Shown piece by piece: positions 1-5,103 of a stretch of DNA of 5,103 nucleotides; position 1 is the first letter of the stretch, and each line of letters starts with the position of its first letter. The position numbers and the translations under genes are program-made. The DNA lies in contig CANHYS010000224.1 in NCBI GenBank assembly GCA_947464585.1, forward strand, positions 1 through 5,103. The letters run 5' to 3'. The notes beneath the pieces are model-generated. The model was not told the DNA's origin, ran no database searches, and worked only from the letters and a program-made list of their open reading frames with translations. The DNA is from Planctomycetaceae bacterium. Lineage in GTDB: Bacteria > Planctomycetota > Planctomycetia > Pirellulales > UBA1268.

Positions 1-789
1 GGGCTCTCGGGGATCATCGTCGAATGCCTGGTCGAGGTGCGGTCGGCGAGGTTGTGCCGGTCGCGCTTCACCGTCGTTGCTGAGGAATCACCGCAGGCGT
101 TGGCTGCAGCCATCAGGCGGATGCATGACGAGTGTGACGCGTTGTTCGTTCACGTTGCGCTCGAGTCACTCCGGGGCGTGTGCGACCAACGCTTCTCGGC
201 CGGCCCCGGTGTGATGACGCCCGCCTCATCGCAGCCCGTTTTCGACGAGATGCGACGGTCACGCCGGCTCAGCATCCAGCACGGCCTCGCACCCCACCCC
301 ACGGTGAAACCGCCGCCGTTGCCGCACGGGATCGTCTACTCGCGAGCAGATATGGTCGATGAATACTGGCGACCGAAGGGAGATGAGCCCAGGCTCGACT
401 TCCAGTATTACGAACACGATCTGTCGAACCTGGACCGCGTCATCGAGGAGTCGTATGCCTTCACAAAGCAATTTTCCAAGGAACACGGTTTCGCGCCTCA
501 TGCGTGGGCGATCTATTTCGTGCGCCGACTGCCGGCGACAAAGAAGCCTCACGGGCTCTACTCGAGCGGCCCAGGGATCTCGGTTTCGTTCGACCCGGTC
601 TTTTCAAACCCCGTCGATCCGCTCTGGCAGCAATTCGCGAAAGCCTACAATCAGGTCGCGATTCACTCGCTCGGTGGCAGGGCCTCGCCGATCCAGACCC
701 AGTGGCTCACGCCGGCCGACCTGACGATCCCCCGGCAGTTGGCCCGCACGCGATTCACAACGAAGTACTACGCACAGTTTCTGGGCTGA
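1..789 (+). CDS. C-terminal part of a probable FAD-linked oxidase (5' end outside window)
   Basis: The frame is open from base 1 to the TGA at 787-789, giving 262 visible residues. The start is almost certainly upstream. The first residues, GLSGIIVECLVEVR, resemble the last strand of the FAD-binding PCMH domain (the usual G-x-x-GII-x-E-x-x-L-x-V element). That would leave the flavin-binding domain off the window and the substrate/cap domain inside it. The tail also fits VAO-type or aldonolactone-oxidase-like flavoproteins: a GGR at residues 225-227, QT at 232-233, and an aromatic C-terminus (RFTTKYYAQFLG, residues 251-262). The middle is rich in Tyr, Phe and Trp (for example FQYYEH and WAIYFVRR), as expected of a cap domain. 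I see no signal peptide or membrane segment. Codon use is less G/C-biased at third positions than in pyk and argG. The substrate cannot be named. The superfamily is inferred from remembered motifs; the alternative is an uncharacterised protein. Confidence 0.6.
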   Translation, partial: GLSGIIVECLVEVRSARLCRSRFTVVAEESPQALAAAIRRMHDECDALFVHVALESLRGVCDQRFSAGPGVMTPASSQPVFDEMRRSRRLSIQHGLAPHPTVKPPPLPHGIVYSRADMVDEYWRPKGDEPRLDFQYYEHDLSNLDRVIEESYAFTKQFSKEHGFAPHAWAIYFVRRLPATKKPHGLYSSGPGISVSFDPVFSNPVDPLWQQFAKAYNQVAIHSLGGRASPIQTQWLTPADLTIPRQLARTRFTTKYYAQFLG

Positions 790-810
790 ACGGGCCGGTG
801 AAGGCGAGGT

Positions 811-1299
811 TCATTCGTGTCCGGGCGGCAGCGGTGTCCAGCGGTCGAAGGTGGCGGCCTGGCCGCGGTTCATTCCCGCCGCGTCGACCAGATTCCAGAC
901 GATCGCCTGCTCGATCCGAAACCTCCGCCCTGACTGCGATACGCGGATGCCTGCATAGTCATCGACGTAGCCGTCGCGGCGGGTCCGCTCCAAGAGCCGG
1001 GCTCGTTCGTCGCGATGCACCGGCTCGGCCGTGAGCCGCGAGGGCGTCTGCACGAGCGTGGCCCAGTCCATCTCCCAGAGCGTGAGCGCTGCGGCGTTGC
1101 CGTAATTGAGAACTGGGTCTGCCTCCGTGCCATGCGAGACCACGACGAACGGCGACTCGAAGAGCCGCCGGGCCTGGTCGGCGGGAGAAGCATCGCGGGG
1201 GATAAGATCGCGGCCGAGAAGCCGCGCAAACGAGTCGAGCAGCATCTGCACGTGCTCGATCTGCTTCTGGCAAGACCATGGCGTGTCGGTGTGTGTCAT
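811..1299 (-). CDS. MEKHLA-domain protein
   Basis: This is a 162-residue protein that is almost entirely one MEKHLA domain (about residues 13-155), a family related to PAS folds and also known from the C-terminus of plant HD-ZIP III proteins. Visible family motifs are FVVVSHGTEADPVLNYGN (51-68), W75 and W79, PSRLTAEP (86-93), an ER/LL segment (98-103), YVDDYAGIRVS (111-121), GRRFRIEQAIVWNL (124-137) and GQAATF (146-151). No DNA-binding, kinase or transmembrane segment is attached, so it is a stand-alone, probably cytoplasmic, ligand- or partner-binding protein of unknown function. The ATG at 1299 is preferred because it overlaps the stop of the upstream SDR gene as ATGA (1299-1296) and because the family homology begins just after it. 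A longer in-frame ATG at 1347 would run 16 residues into the SDR gene. The stop faces the flavoprotein stop across 21 bases, with no clear terminator hairpin between them. Family assignment is strong; biochemical role is unknown. Confidence 0.87.
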   Translation of the reverse strand: MTHTDTPWSCQKQIEHVQMLLDSFARLLGRDLIPRDASPADQARRLFESPFVVVSHGTEADPVLNYGNAAALTLWEMDWATLVQTPSRLTAEPVHRDERARLLERTRRDGYVDDYAGIRVSQSGRRFRIEQAIVWNLVDAAGMNRGQAATFDRWTPLPPGHE

Positions 1300-2147
1300 C
1301 GGTGGATCGCTCTCGCCAGGATCCGGCGGCCCCACTCGGGGCACCATTCGATAAGACCGGCAAGGAAGCCGGCCTTCCGAGGCACGACCAGCTCGCTCCG
1401 TCGCTGGCCACAGGCAGCGAGCACCTGCTCAGCCAGCCGGTCGGGGTCGAGCTGCTTGAGGGCCCGGGTGCCGCCGGGGCGGAGTGCCTCGGAGGGCAGG
1501 CCGGCCCGCGCGACGTCGGCGGCGTAGCGGTCGGCCGCGTCGGCGGACCGCGGGTCGTCATCGTCGCGACGGATCGGTCCCGGCGAGACCAGGAGCACGT
1601 GGGCTCCTCGCGGCGTCATCTCCAGTCGCACCGCGTCGACATAGGCCGCCAGCGCCGACTTTGCCACGCAGTAGGGACCCATGAATGGCGTGACGAGCTT
1701 GCCCGCGAGGCTGCCGATGTAGACCAGATGGCCGCGGGCTGTCGCCACGTCGTCGGCCACGGCCTGCGTGATCTCGACGGCTGACGAGACGTTGGCATCG
1801 AAATACTCGCGGAGCTCATCGGCGGTTGTCTTGAGGATCTCTCCCCTGCCCGACCGGCCCACACAGAAGAAGAGATCGTCGACGCCGCCCAGGATGCGGA
1901 GCGCCTCCCCGACCACGCGGCCCCCTTCACCGGGCCGGGCCAGATCAGCCGTGATGCCCCGCATCCGACTGCCGTCCCCGCAGGCGGCGAGGCCCTGCCG
2001 CACGCCCTCGCTCGATCGGCCCACGATCAGCACGCGAGCTCCGGCGGCATCGAGATGCCGAGCCAACACGAGGCCGAAGCCGGCCGTGCCGCCAGCCACG
2101 ATGACTCGTCTGTCATGCCACGTCGGGTTCGTCGTTCGGGTCGTCAT
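1296..2147 (-). CDS. short-chain dehydrogenase/reductase (SDR), NAD(P)-dependent
   Basis: This 283-residue Rossmann-fold oxidoreductase of the classical SDR type has an unknown substrate. The cofactor loop is AGGTAGFG (residues 18-25), a variant of TGxxxGxG with Ala for the first Thr. Arg44 at the end of strand 2 (IVGR) suggests NADP(H). D68 lies in the adenine-contacting TADLA. The catalytic set is complete: N119 (FDANVSS), S146 (YIGSLAG), Y159 and K163 (YCVAK). SPGPI (188-192) follows strand 6. The usual NNAG is replaced by FCVG (94-97). The C-terminal 30 residues are basic and hydrophobic with a proline (CPEW), as in SDRs that associate with membranes or carry a lid helix. The ATG at 2147 is chosen because the first beta strand (RRVIVAGG) begins 12 residues later; everything upstream in this frame is antisense to pyk. 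No Shine-Dalgarno site precedes it. The TGA overlaps the MEKHLA start, indicating an operon. Confidence 0.9.
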   Translation of the reverse strand: MTTRTTNPTWHDRRVIVAGGTAGFGLVLARHLDAAGARVLIVGRSSEGVRQGLAACGDGSRMRGITADLARPGEGGRVVGEALRILGGVDDLFFCVGRSGRGEILKTTADELREYFDANVSSAVEITQAVADDVATARGHLVYIGSLAGKLVTPFMGPYCVAKSALAAYVDAVRLEMTPRGAHVLLVSPGPIRRDDDDPRSADAADRYAADVARAGLPSEALRPGGTRALKQLDPDRLAEQVLAACGQRRSELVVPRKAGFLAGLIEWCPEWGRRILARAIHR

Positions 2148-2154
2148 GGGGCGG

Positions 2155-2160
2155 AGTCTA
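2155..2160 (-). promoter_or_regulatory. candidate -10 hexamer (TAGACT) of the SDR-MEKHLA operon
   Basis: Read on the minus strand, TAGACT matches TATAAT at four of six positions, including the conserved TA at the start and T at the end. It ends 7 bases before the SDR ATG. A poor -35 candidate (CTGCAA) lies 16 bases upstream. With the usual distance from -10 to transcription start, the mRNA would begin at or next to the ATG, making it leaderless. This agrees with the absence of a Shine-Dalgarno sequence. It is a single short match and could be chance. Confidence 0.3.
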
Positions 2161-2193
2161 ACGCACATTGGGCCGCTTGCAGTATTCTGCCGT

Positions 2194-2216
2194 CCCTGCC
2201 CCGTCCGCCCCACCCC
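2194..2216 (-). other. G-quadruplex-forming motif
   Basis: On the minus strand, four G-tracts lie in a row: GGGG (2216-2213), GGGG (2211-2208), GGGG (2202-2199) and GGG (2196-2194). The loops are 1, 5 and 2 bases (T, CGGAC, CA). This satisfies the canonical pattern of four runs of at least three G with loops of 1-7. The plus strand is the matching C-rich i-motif strand. It lies in the untranslated leader of pyk, on the template strand, and upstream of the SDR start. The pattern is seen directly; folding and any regulatory role are inference, and G+C-rich genomes give such motifs by chance. Confidence 0.6.
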
Positions 2217-2221
2217 GCCTC

Positions 2222-2226
2222 GAGGA
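2222..2226 (+). promoter_or_regulatory. Shine-Dalgarno site of pyk (GAGGA)
   Basis: GAGGA lies 8 bases before the ATG at 2235, right after the C-rich leader. It supports this ATG rather than any in-frame start further upstream, such as one at 2055 inside the SDR gene on the other strand. Confidence 0.6.
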
Positions 2227-2234
2227 CGCCAGCC

Positions 2235-3734
2235 ATGTCGCACGCCACACCGACTCCCTCCGCGATCGTCCGCACGAAGATCGTTGCCACCGTCGGCCCC
2301 GCCTGTCGCGAGGAGACGGGCCTCCGCGGCCTTGTCGATGCCGGCGTCGACGTGTTCCGGCTGAACATGGCACACGGCTCGATCGAAGAGCATCAGGAAA
2401 CGCTCAGCCGCGTGCGGCGGGTGGCGGAGGCGGCCGGCCGGCCGATCGGCGTGCTCGTCGATCTGGCAGGTCCCAAGATTCGGCTGGGCGAGATCCCCGG
2501 CGGCTCTCTCGACTGCGTCGAGGGAGCGGTATTCAAGTTCATCCGCGGCACGGAAAGCGGGAAGCCGGATGAGTTCACGACCACCTACGAACGGCTCATC
2601 GACGAACTCGCCGTGGGGGATGCGGTGATGCTCGCCGACGGCACGATCAGCCTCGTGGTCGAGGAACGCTCGCCGACCGAGGCCCGCTGCCGCGTCGTGC
2701 AGGGCGGGTTGATTCGCAGCCGCCAGGGGGTGAATCTCCCGGGCGTGAAGCTCTCGGTGGCCGCGATGAGCGCCGCCGATTGGCAGCATGCCGAATGGGC
2801 CGCGGCTGCCGGGGCCGACTTCGTGAGCCTGTCGTTCGTACGGAGTGCCGTGGAGGTGAAACTGCTCAAGGAACTGCTGAGGACCCGTGGCTCGAAGGCC
2901 CGCGTCATCGCCAAGATCGAGAAGCGAGAGGCGATCGACAATCTCGATTCGATCGTTGATGCCGCCGATGCGGTGATGGTGGCCCGTGGCGACCTCGGCG
3001 TGGAGATCGACGTGGCCAGCATGCCGATGATGCAGAAGCAGATCATCCGCGCCTGCCAGCGGTATCAAAAGCCGGTGATCGTGGCGACGCAGATGCTCGA
3101 CAGCATGCAGCACTCCCGGCGGCCCACGCGGGCCGAGACGACCGACGTGGCCAACGCGATTCTCGATGGCGCCGACGCCTGCATGCTCTCAGGCGAGACG
3201 GCGATCGGCGAGCATCCGCGGCTCGTGGTCGAGATGATGCGGCGGATCGCCAGCGCTACCGAGAAACAGTATCTGCAGGACCGCCGGCAGTTTCTGGAAG
3301 ACTCGCTCGGCCGGGGCCGGGCGGCGTCGGCCGGCGAGTTCCTGCCGCCGCCCGAGTTTCTCGTCGAAGGCCTGCACCCGATCACGCAGGCTGTGGTCGA
3401 TGGCGCCAGTCGCATCGCCGCCGAACTCGATGCCAAGCTCGTGGTGGTGGCCAGCAAGAGCGGGGTGACGGCGATCGCCCGCTCGAAGCGACGCGGCGCC
3501 GTGCCCACGGTCGGTGTCAGCGACGATCCCGCCACGCTGCGGCAGATGTCGCTCTACTGGGGCGTCACACCGCTGGCCGCGGTCGAGGGGGCCGACGTCA
3601 ACCGGCTCCTCGAACATGTCACCGCCTGGGGGCTCCGCGAGGGGCGGCTCCAGCGTGGCGACCGGATATTGCTGGTGGCGGGTATCGGATTTGGCACCGG
3701 CGGGCACAATATGGCCCTCGTCCACGAAGTGTGA
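2235..3734 (+). CDS. pyk: pyruvate kinase, predicted K+-independent type
   Basis: This cytoplasmic enzyme transfers phosphate from phosphoenolpyruvate to ADP, the last step of glycolysis. At 499 residues it is longer than E. coli PykF (470), owing to about 9 extra N-terminal residues and a linker of about 20 extra residues near 350-378. The order is standard: barrel A domain with KIVATVGPA (15-23) and RLNMAHG (42-48); B domain from about 84 to 175, followed by VNLPG (166-170); the active-site signature VIAKIEKREAI (224-234) with catalytic K227 and metal ligand E229; ARGDLGVE (250-257) with metal ligand D253; T285 in ATQML; then RRPTRAETTDVANA and MLSGETAIG. The C-terminal domain (about 380-499) carries the effector-site loop ASKSGVTA. 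The residue matching Glu117 of the muscle enzyme is K81 (GPKIR), and the K+-ligating Ser of RLNFSHG is A46. Both point to an enzyme that needs no K+. Its stop lies 29 bases before argG, suggesting a shared transcript. Confidence 0.97.
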   Translation: MSHATPTPSAIVRTKIVATVGPACREETGLRGLVDAGVDVFRLNMAHGSIEEHQETLSRVRRVAEAAGRPIGVLVDLAGPKIRLGEIPGGSLDCVEGAVFKFIRGTESGKPDEFTTTYERLIDELAVGDAVMLADGTISLVVEERSPTEARCRVVQGGLIRSRQGVNLPGVKLSVAAMSAADWQHAEWAAAAGADFVSLSFVRSAVEVKLLKELLRTRGSKARVIAKIEKREAIDNLDSIVDAADAVMVARGDLGVEIDVASMPMMQKQIIRACQRYQKPVIVATQMLDSMQHSRRPTRAETTDVANAILDGADACMLSGETAIGEHPRLVVEMMRRIASATEKQYLQDRRQFLEDSLGRGRAASAGEFLPPPEFLVEGLHPITQAVVDGASRIAAELDAKLVVVASKSGVTAIARSKRRGAVPTVGVSDDPATLRQMSLYWGVTPLAAVEGADVNRLLEHVTAWGLREGRLQRGDRILLVAGIGFGTGGHNMALVHEV

Positions 3735-3752
3735 GGAATCAGAAGAGGCATC

Positions 3753-3757
3753 AGGAG
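3753..3757 (+). promoter_or_regulatory. Shine-Dalgarno site of argG (AGGAG)
   Basis: AGGAG lies 6 bases before the ATG at 3764. It decides the argG start against the in-frame GTG at 3731, which overlaps the pyk stop as GTGA and would add 11 unconserved, charged residues (MRNQKRHQEKT). Confidence 0.75.
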
Positions 3758-3763
3758 AAGACG

Positions 3764-4981
3764 ATGAAGAAGAAGTGCGTGCTGGCGTATTCGGGCGGTC
3801 TCGACACCTCGGTGATCCTCGGCTGGCTCATCGAGCAGGGCTACGAGGTGATCGCGGTCTATGTCGATCTGGGGCAGCCCTGCGAGGATCGCGAGGCGAC
3901 GCTCGCCAAGGCGCGGACCTGCGGCGCCTCCAAGGCGATGATCGTGGACGTTCGCGAGGAGCTCTGCCGCGACTTCGCCTTCCCGGTCATGCAGTGGCAG
4001 GCCCGCTACGAGGGCACCTACCTGCTCGGCACCTCGATTGCCCGGCCGCTGATCAGCAAGGTCTGCGTCGAGATCGCGCACGCGGAAGGCGCCACCGTCT
4101 ACGCCCACGGCGCCACCGGCAAGGGTAACGACCAGTGCCGATTTCAGCTCGCTGCCGAGGCGCTCGATCCGACGATCAAGGTGCTCGCTCCGTGGCGGAT
4201 CCCGGAGTTCCGGGCGCGGTTTCCCGGCCGCAAGGAGCCGATCGAGTTCTGCGACGAGAAGAACATCCCTGTGAAGGCATCGAAGGGGAAGCCCTACAGC
4301 TCCGACGAGAACTGCCTGCACACCAGCTACGAGGCGGGCCTGCTCGAGGAACTCACGACCGACGGCTTCGGCCTCGTTGACTTCGGCATGACCGTGTCGC
4401 CGCAGGCCGCCCCCGACACGCCCGAGACGGTGCGGCTCGACTTCGAGTCGGGCGTGCCCGTGCGGGTGAATGGCCGGGCTCTCAAATCCCATGAGATGGT
4501 GCTGGCGCTCAACGAGATCGGCGGCCGCCATGGCATCGGGCGGACCGACATCGTGGAGAACCGCTTGGTCGGCATGAAGAGCCGCGGCGTCTACGAGGCG
4601 CCCGGCATGACGCTGCTCTATGAGGCCCATCGGCTCGTCGAACAGATGACGCTCGACCGCGACCTCGTCCACCTCCGCGACCGGCTCTCGCCCGAGGTGG
4701 CGGAGATGGTCTATTACGGCTTCTGGTACGTGGCGAAGATGGATGCCCTGATGGCGTTCATCCGCGAGGCACAGAAGCCGGTCACCGGCACCGTGGAGCT
4801 GAACCTCTACAAGGGCAACATCCTGGTGAAGAGCCGCGAGAGCAGCCAGAGCCTCTACGACGCCGCGATCGCGTCGATGGAGGGGGGCGGCTCGTCGTAC
4901 GACCAGACTGATGCCGAGGGCTTCCTGCGGATTCTCGGACTGCCCTCCCGTGTGCAGGGGCACGTGCGGCCGCGTGGCTAG
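3764..4981 (+). CDS. argG: argininosuccinate synthase
   Basis: This enzyme condenses citrulline and aspartate with ATP cleavage to AMP and pyrophosphate, making argininosuccinate in the cytoplasmic arginine pathway (EC 6.3.4.5). The 405-residue length is normal for the family. The N-type ATP pyrophosphatase motif YSGGLDTS is at 9-16 right after strand 1. Further hallmarks are YVDLGQ (33-38), LLGTSIARPLI (87-97), HGATGKGNDQ (115-124), APWR (142-145), YSSDEN (178-183), GIGRTDIVENRLVGMKSRGVYE (257-278, citrulline/aspartate site), YYGFWY (317-322) and the oligomerisation tail with LYKGN (348-352), SLYD and DQTDAEGF. Variants are CRFQ (125-128) where many bacteria have VRFE, and ENCLHTSYEAG where many have ENLWGRSIEGG; I take these as lineage features. 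The start is set by ATG with AGGAG 6 bases upstream. No argH or other arginine gene is visible; the upstream neighbour is pyk. Confidence 0.98.
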   Translation: MKKKCVLAYSGGLDTSVILGWLIEQGYEVIAVYVDLGQPCEDREATLAKARTCGASKAMIVDVREELCRDFAFPVMQWQARYEGTYLLGTSIARPLISKVCVEIAHAEGATVYAHGATGKGNDQCRFQLAAEALDPTIKVLAPWRIPEFRARFPGRKEPIEFCDEKNIPVKASKGKPYSSDENCLHTSYEAGLLEELTTDGFGLVDFGMTVSPQAAPDTPETVRLDFESGVPVRVNGRALKSHEMVLALNEIGGRHGIGRTDIVENRLVGMKSRGVYEAPGMTLLYEAHRLVEQMTLDRDLVHLRDRLSPEVAEMVYYGFWYVAKMDALMAFIREAQKPVTGTVELNLYKGNILVKSRESSQSLYDAAIASMEGGGSSYDQTDAEGFLRILGLPSRVQGHVRPRG

Positions 4982-5005
4982 TATCGAGCCGAGCGCGGCG
5001 GTCAG

Positions 5006-5032
5006 CGAGCCAGCGTCCAGCACTGTGGCTCG
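5006..5032. repeat. short inverted repeat after argG
   Basis: CGAGCCA (5006-5012) and TGGCTCG (5026-5032) form a perfect 7-base stem around a 13-base loop, 24 bases after the argG stop and ending 3 bases before the ATG at 5036. A further CGAGCC copy at 4985-4990 could pair with the same right arm. No T-run follows, so it is not a standard intrinsic terminator. It could hinder initiation at 5036 or be chance in G+C-rich sequence. Confidence 0.3.
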
Positions 5033-5035
5033 GGC

Positions 5036-5103
5036 ATGGCGTCGCCGGCTATCGAGACGGTGGCGATCGATCCGGCGACCGGCGAAAACGTGCGGATCGA
5101 GAA
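5036..5103 (+). CDS. possible start of a downstream gene (runs off the window)
   Basis: An ATG at 5036, 54 bases after the argG stop, opens a frame of 22 codons to the window edge (MASPAIETVAIDPATGENVRIE). Third positions are mostly G or C, as in the confirmed genes, which favours real coding sequence. The same frame is open back to the argG stop, but has no other ATG or GTG there. There is no Shine-Dalgarno sequence, and a short inverted repeat sits directly upstream. It does not start like argH. The product is not recognisable from so few residues. Confidence 0.4.
   Translation, partial: MASPAIETVAIDPATGENVRIE

Larger units (their letters stand above)
2148..2234. promoter_or_regulatory. 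divergent intergenic region between SDR operon and pyk
   Basis: These 87 bases separate two start codons that face away from each other, so both promoters should lie here or just inside the genes. A relatively A/T-rich patch (about 2155-2188) is the only such stretch. It contains TAGACT on the minus strand (2160-2155) and TATTCT on the plus strand (2183-2188), the latter nested in GCAG-TATT-CTGC (2179-2190), a short inverted repeat. No convincing TTGACA-like -35 element sits at 16-18 bases from TATTCT. From 2191 to 2220 the plus strand is 20 C, 5 G, 4 T and 1 A, giving a C-rich pyk leader. That promoters are present is inferred from gene layout; the exact hexamers are weak. Confidence 0.5.

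Noticed and set aside
37..39. GTG at 37 as the true start of the first gene
   Set aside because: The frame is open to base 1 and the 12 residues before it (GLSGIIVECLVE) look like flavoprotein sequence, so the gene is cut by the window edge.
790..810. Bidirectional terminator between the convergent genes
   Set aside because: No stem of useful length with a T-run on either strand could be found in or next to the 21-base gap.
504..1034. Plus-strand 176-residue frame spanning the convergent junction
   Set aside because: It overlaps two better-supported genes, is Arg/Pro/Ser-rich, and has no motif.
1300..1347. Longer start for the MEKHLA protein
   Set aside because: The extra 16 residues lie wholly within the SDR coding region and are Pro-rich and unconserved; the ATGA overlap at 1299 is the better start.
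2055..2234. Upstream in-frame extension of pyk
   Set aside because: It would overlap the SDR N-terminus and promoter region; the pyruvate kinase homology begins soon after 2235, where GAGGA provides a ribosome binding site.
2148..3113. Minus-strand extension of the SDR frame to a 605-residue protein, antisense to pyk
   Set aside because: The added residues are His- and Arg-rich with no family pattern, and exactly mirror a well-conserved pyruvate kinase. SDR homology begins at 2147. The open frame is a by-product of G/C-biased codons in pyk.
3554..5023. 489-residue minus-strand frame covering argG and the end of pyk
   Set aside because: It lies antisense to the fully conserved ArgG, has the low-complexity composition of a shadow frame and shows no recognisable domain.
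5006..5032. Intrinsic terminator after argG
   Set aside because: The stem is only 7 bases, the loop is long and no T-run follows; it is kept only as a low-confidence inverted repeat.

Overview
This is a G+C-rich bacterial window (about two thirds G+C by eye, with strong G/C preference at third codon positions). It holds four complete or nearly complete genes, plus the start of what is probably a fifth. It contains no RNA gene, insertion sequence, CRISPR array or phage gene that I can support. The argininosuccinate synthase has the wording I associate with planctomycetes (for example GNDQCRFQ and YSSDENCLHTSYEAG). A stand-alone MEKHLA-domain protein and sparse Shine-Dalgarno sites also fit an uncultured planctomycete of the Pirellulales type. 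That placement is inference, not proof.

Layout. Positions 1-789 (+) are the C-terminal part of a gene that began before the window, probably an FAD-linked oxidase of the VAO/PCMH superfamily. It converges, with a 21-base gap, on a two-gene minus-strand operon. Read in its own direction, that operon begins at 2147 with a short-chain dehydrogenase/reductase (2147 to 1296) and continues into a MEKHLA-domain protein (1299 to 811) through a 4-base ATGA stop/start overlap. An 87-base divergent intergenic region (2148-2234) separates it from a plus-strand pair: pyruvate kinase pyk (2235-3734), then argininosuccinate synthase argG (3764-4981) 29 bases later. After argG a short stretch with a weak inverted repeat leads to an ATG at 5036 that opens a frame running off the window.

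How the genes work together. pyk supplies pyruvate and ATP in lower glycolysis. argG uses ATP, citrulline and aspartate in the penultimate step of arginine synthesis. Their spacing suggests co-transcription, but there is no obvious pathway link. The SDR and MEKHLA genes are probably translationally coupled, which suggests a shared but unknown role.

Most interesting points. (1) The pyruvate kinase carries the residue pattern of K+-independent enzymes: Lys where K+-dependent enzymes have Glu117, and Ala in place of a K+-ligating Ser. (2) The divergent promoter region holds a canonical four-tract G-quadruplex motif on the minus strand. (3) A -10-like hexamer 7 bases before the SDR start codon suggests a leaderless transcript. 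(4) The SDR-MEKHLA pair is tightly coupled. I see no clearly novel multi-gene system here; most of the window is ordinary housekeeping sequence.
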